In this document: positions 6,295-8,190 of the stretch, in pieces
How positions within the stretch are numbered: the stretch's first letter is position 1
Layout of the letters: each line of letters starts with the position of its first letter
Assembly (NCBI GenBank): GCA_027451455.1
Contig: DAIDJI010000220.1
Span: 1 to 8,190 of the forward strand
Direction: 5' to 3'
Length of the DNA: 8,190 nucleotides
DNA from: Planctomycetales bacterium
Lineage (GTDB): Bacteria; Planctomycetota; Planctomycetia; Isosphaerales; Isosphaeraceae
The notes under the pieces: generated by a model
What the model was told of the DNA's origin: nothing
The model's input: the letters and a program-made list of their open reading frames with translations, nothing else
Database searches by the model: none
Program-made: the position numbers and the translations under genes

Positions 6295-7247
6295 ACCTGT
6301 TCGCCACCGTGCTGACCCACCCCGCCCCGACGGCCAACTACCGGGGCGAGAGCGAGCTGAATCGGACCGTCATCCAGAAGATCGCCGACGGCCGTCACGA
6401 ATATCCGATCGTCTCGCCCGAATCGATGCGGAACGCCCTCCGCGAGATCCTCGCCGCGCGGGGGCTGCCCTCCAACCGCAGGCGGCTGCAGCCGTCGGTG
6501 GGCGAGGGGGACGAGAAGCAGCAACTCGCCGTCAGCTACAGGGACCTGCCCGATCCCGAGAAGTACATCGACGACTTCATTTTCGGCTACCTCCTCGCCG
6601 TCAAGGGAGAGGAGCTCAAGCGGATCGGCAAGGAGCGGGGCAAGGGCTTCCCGCTCAAGCGGGACAGCATCCTCCGCATGAACCTGGCCAAGGCGCTGGA
6701 GCCCTATCGACATGTGACCGTCTTCACCCAGTCGCCGCTGTTCAAGGAGAACGCCTGGAAGGTCGGCGGCGAGGGTGGCACGAACTCGGCGTTGCTGCAC
6801 CGCGAGACGGCGGACACGGCCTTCCAGTACCCGTTCGCGCTCAACGGCCTCGACTTCGCGGCGAAGCCCGACTGGTGCCGCGCCCTGGTCGACGCGCTGG
6901 GGGACCTGGCGGGCGTCTCGGGCAATCACGCCCGGAGCCTGTACTTCATGGCGCCCGCGAGCGTCGTGGTCCGCCTGACGGCGCGGCTGGCCCCGGGCTA
7001 CGAGCAATATCACTTCAACGTCCGCCGCGACCCGGCGACGAACGAACGTCAGTACGGATCAAAGCTCATCGATCGCCTGCTCGCCGAGGAGTGTGCCCTG
7101 CCGCGTGGGGAGTTTCTTTTGGGCGGCGAGATCGTCGAGGACCTGCCGGAGTCCGGCCGGGCCAGGCTCCTCGAAGCCGGGGCGGTCCTCGACCCCGACC
7201 CGGCCCGACTGCTCGCGACGGCTGCCGACCGGCTGCTGGCCTCTTAA
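6291..7247 (+). CDS. cas7: Cas7 Cascade backbone subunit, DevR family
   Basis: 318 residues. ATG 6291 overlaps the cas8 stop as ATGA; a GGAG lies about nine bases upstream, and coupled translation is likely. The frame is open far upstream, but only as a shadow of cas8. Cas7 is the RAMP protein that polymerises along the crRNA spacer. Visible family features: an N-terminal strand MNLFATVLTH followed by NYRGESELNRT (16-26), which binds the RNA backbone in homologues; SPESMRNALREIL (42-54), the typical Cas7 motif in which Ser/Glu/Arg precede a helix; a variable insertion (about 60-125, Lys/Arg-rich) in the position of the thumb/finger domain; TVFTQSPLFKENAW (143-156); TAFQYPFALNG (177-187); and ARSLYFMAPASVVVRLTARL (214-233) as a late core strand pair. 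Length fits DevR/Cst2-type Cas7. In Myxococcus xanthus the homologue DevR takes part in development, but nothing here indicates such a role. Confidence 0.92.
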   Translation: MNLFATVLTHPAPTANYRGESELNRTVIQKIADGRHEYPIVSPESMRNALREILAARGLPSNRRRLQPSVGEGDEKQQLAVSYRDLPDPEKYIDDFIFGYLLAVKGEELKRIGKERGKGFPLKRDSILRMNLAKALEPYRHVTVFTQSPLFKENAWKVGGEGGTNSALLHRETADTAFQYPFALNGLDFAAKPDWCRALVDALGDLAGVSGNHARSLYFMAPASVVVRLTARLAPGYEQYHFNVRRDPATNERQYGSKLIDRLLAEECALPRGEFLLGGEIVEDLPESGRARLLEAGAVLDPDPARLLATAADRLLAS

Positions 7248-7268
7248 TCCCCGGAGGCTCGTGATCCG

Positions 7269-8024
7269 ATGATCTGGCTTTCGATCGAGGCCCCGTTCGC
7301 CGCGTGCCGCCCCATGATGGCCGGCTGGTATCGCCCGACGGCCGGCTTTCCCACCCATACGGCCCTCTACGGCCTGATCCTGAACGTCGCCGGCGTCGAG
7401 ACCCGGCTCGGGGAACACGAACCCGGGCACCCCGGCAACATCCCGGCCAGCGTGACGCGCCCCGGCCTGCCGAGGTTTCGCCTGGCCCTCGGGATCCCGG
7501 ACGGGGGCGACCTCCCGCGCGTCGGGACGGTCTTCCAGCAGCTCCACAATTATTCCGTCGGTTCCGGCAACGCGGGGATCAGGCCGGAGCACGCCCTCGG
7601 GCGAAAGAACAACATCGCCCCGGTCCGGCGCGAGTTTCTCTCGGACGTCCGCGCGCTCGCCGTGGTCCAGGCCGAGGAGGAACTCCTCGGCCGCATCCGG
7701 CGGGGCCTTCGCGGCGAGGGGAACGAGCGGCGGTACGGGCTGCCCTTTCTCGGAGACAACAACTTCACGCTCGACCGTCTCGAGGAGGTCGAACCGTGCG
7801 CCGGGCGTTGGTTCTCCCTGACCGACGCCGGGCGGGGCGAACGCCCCCGCGCCGGCACGACGAGGCTGACCACCTTCATCGACCGATCGATGCCCACCGG
7901 GACGCGATCGGCACTGTTCTCGCCGTCGGAGGAGCCCTCGACGACCCCGCCCGATTCGGCCCTCGTGCCGGTCGGCGACCCGTCGGCCTTCGACGGCTGG
8001 GCGAGGCGGCACCTCCCGGGATAA
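7269..8024 (+). CDS. cas5: Cas5 Cascade subunit, DevS family
   Basis: 251 residues. ATG 7269 has GGAGG at 7253-7257, 11 bases upstream, and lies 21 bases after the cas7 stop. Cas5 caps the 5' handle of the crRNA and touches Cas8 and the first Cas7. The N-terminal RAMP strand WLSIEAPFAACRPMMAGWYR (3-22) runs into PTHTALYGLILNVAGVE (28-44), the Cas5 motif in which an invariant-like Pro and Gly flank the first helix. The central NNIAPVRREFLSDVRALAVV (114-133) and RYGLPFLGDNNFTLDRLE (155-172) are typical of DevS/Cmx5 proteins. The C-terminal 50 residues are Pro/Ser/Thr-rich and probably disordered. It follows cas7, as devS follows devR in Myxococcus. Base use is very GC-rich (about 90% G/C third positions in the first 40 codons), like cas7 and cas8. 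Since Cas6 is encoded separately, Cas5 is not expected to process RNA here. Confidence 0.9.
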   Translation: MIWLSIEAPFAACRPMMAGWYRPTAGFPTHTALYGLILNVAGVETRLGEHEPGHPGNIPASVTRPGLPRFRLALGIPDGGDLPRVGTVFQQLHNYSVGSGNAGIRPEHALGRKNNIAPVRREFLSDVRALAVVQAEEELLGRIRRGLRGEGNERRYGLPFLGDNNFTLDRLEEVEPCAGRWFSLTDAGRGERPRAGTTRLTTFIDRSMPTGTRSALFSPSEEPSTTPPDSALVPVGDPSAFDGWARRHLPG

Positions 8025-8049
8025 TCCGACGGCCCCGTGCATCGGCGGG

Positions 8050-8067
8050 CGGGGCGGTCCTGCCCCG
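8050..8067 (+). other. Hairpin in the cas5-cas4 gap
   Basis: CGGGGC (8050-8055) pairs with GCCCCG (8062-8067) around a six-base loop, in the 79-base gap between cas5 and the next gene. No T tract follows. It might damp read-through into the adaptation genes, or may be chance in very GC-rich DNA. Confidence 0.25.
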
Positions 8068-8103
8068 TGACCTCGGGGCCCGAACCTCGGACAGGAGATG
8101 GCG

Positions 8104-8190
8104 ATGCCGAACGAACGGCAACTCGCCGGCGGCGGATCCGCCGCCGACCCGCCCCTGCGCGTCATGTCGCTCCATGCACTGGCCTACTGT
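8104..8190 (+). CDS. Start of Cas4 or Cas4-Cas1 fusion (3' truncated by window edge)
   Basis: 29 codons, open to the right edge. ATG 8104 is six bases after AGGAG (8093-8097). ATG 8098 directly abuts that site and is a poorer choice. After a Gly/Ala-rich leader the frame reads LRVMSLHALAYC, the form of the first conserved helix in Cas4 nucleases, where this Cys is the first iron-sulfur ligand and is usually followed by Pro or Glu, Arg and an aromatic pair. In I-MYXAN loci the gene after cas5 is commonly a cas4-cas1 fusion, with cas2 and the array next. Cas4 trims and selects prespacers by PAM, and Cas1 integrates them. Only the first helix is present, so single Cas4 and the fusion cannot be told apart. 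Confidence 0.65.
   Translation, partial: MPNERQLAGGGSAADPPLRVMSLHALAYC

Noticed and set aside
7059..8165. Minus-strand frame of 368 codons across the end of cas7, cas5 and the following gap
   Set aside because: Composition shadow; no motif, and it conflicts with cas5, which has clear family motifs and a ribosome site.

Overview
The window holds most of a type I CRISPR-Cas operon of the Myxococcus-type lineage (I-MYXAN: Cmx6, Cmx8, DevR-like Cas7, DevS-like Cas5). It is read left to right, preceded by two putative regulatory genes, and runs off the right edge inside what looks like cas4 or a cas4-cas1 fusion. The sequence is strongly GC-rich with G/C-ending codons. A GC-rich planctomycete (Isosphaeraceae-like) is my best guess from composition, the divergent ECF-like sigma factor and the cas gene set. 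A myxobacterium or another GC-rich soil or aquatic bacterium is not excluded. The taxon call is inference.

Layout: (1) 2-394, the C-terminal part of a WYL-domain transcriptional regulator, cut by the left edge. (2) 395-811, a 417-base non-coding region with a short hairpin, a 7+7 dyad that could be an operator, an AT-richer patch and a weak promoter candidate. (3) 812-1351, a small divergent sigma-70/ECF-like protein. (4) 1412-2035, Cas6 (crRNA maturation). (5) 2028-4484, Cas3 with intact HD nuclease and helicase motifs. (6) 4510-6294, the Cas8 large subunit of Cmx8 type, with a well-placed internal start at 5842 that could make a separate Cas11 small subunit. (7) 6291-7247, Cas7 (DevR family). 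(8) 7269-8024, Cas5 (DevS family). (9) 8104 to the edge, the start of an adaptation gene.

How the parts fit: Cas6 would cut pre-crRNA. Cas5, Cas7, Cas8 and probably Cas11 would form Cascade on the crRNA. Cas3 would be recruited to degrade the target. The adaptation genes (cas4/cas1, then presumably cas2) and the repeat array should lie to the right. Gaps and overlaps (cas6/cas3 overlap 8 bases, cas8/cas7 share ATGA, others 21-79 bases) support one transcript starting upstream of the sigma-like gene.

The least ordinary elements are the sigma-like gene as first gene of a cas operon, the WYL regulator upstream of it, and the internal Cas11-type start in cas8. No CRISPR repeats, tRNA, rRNA or insertion sequence were seen.
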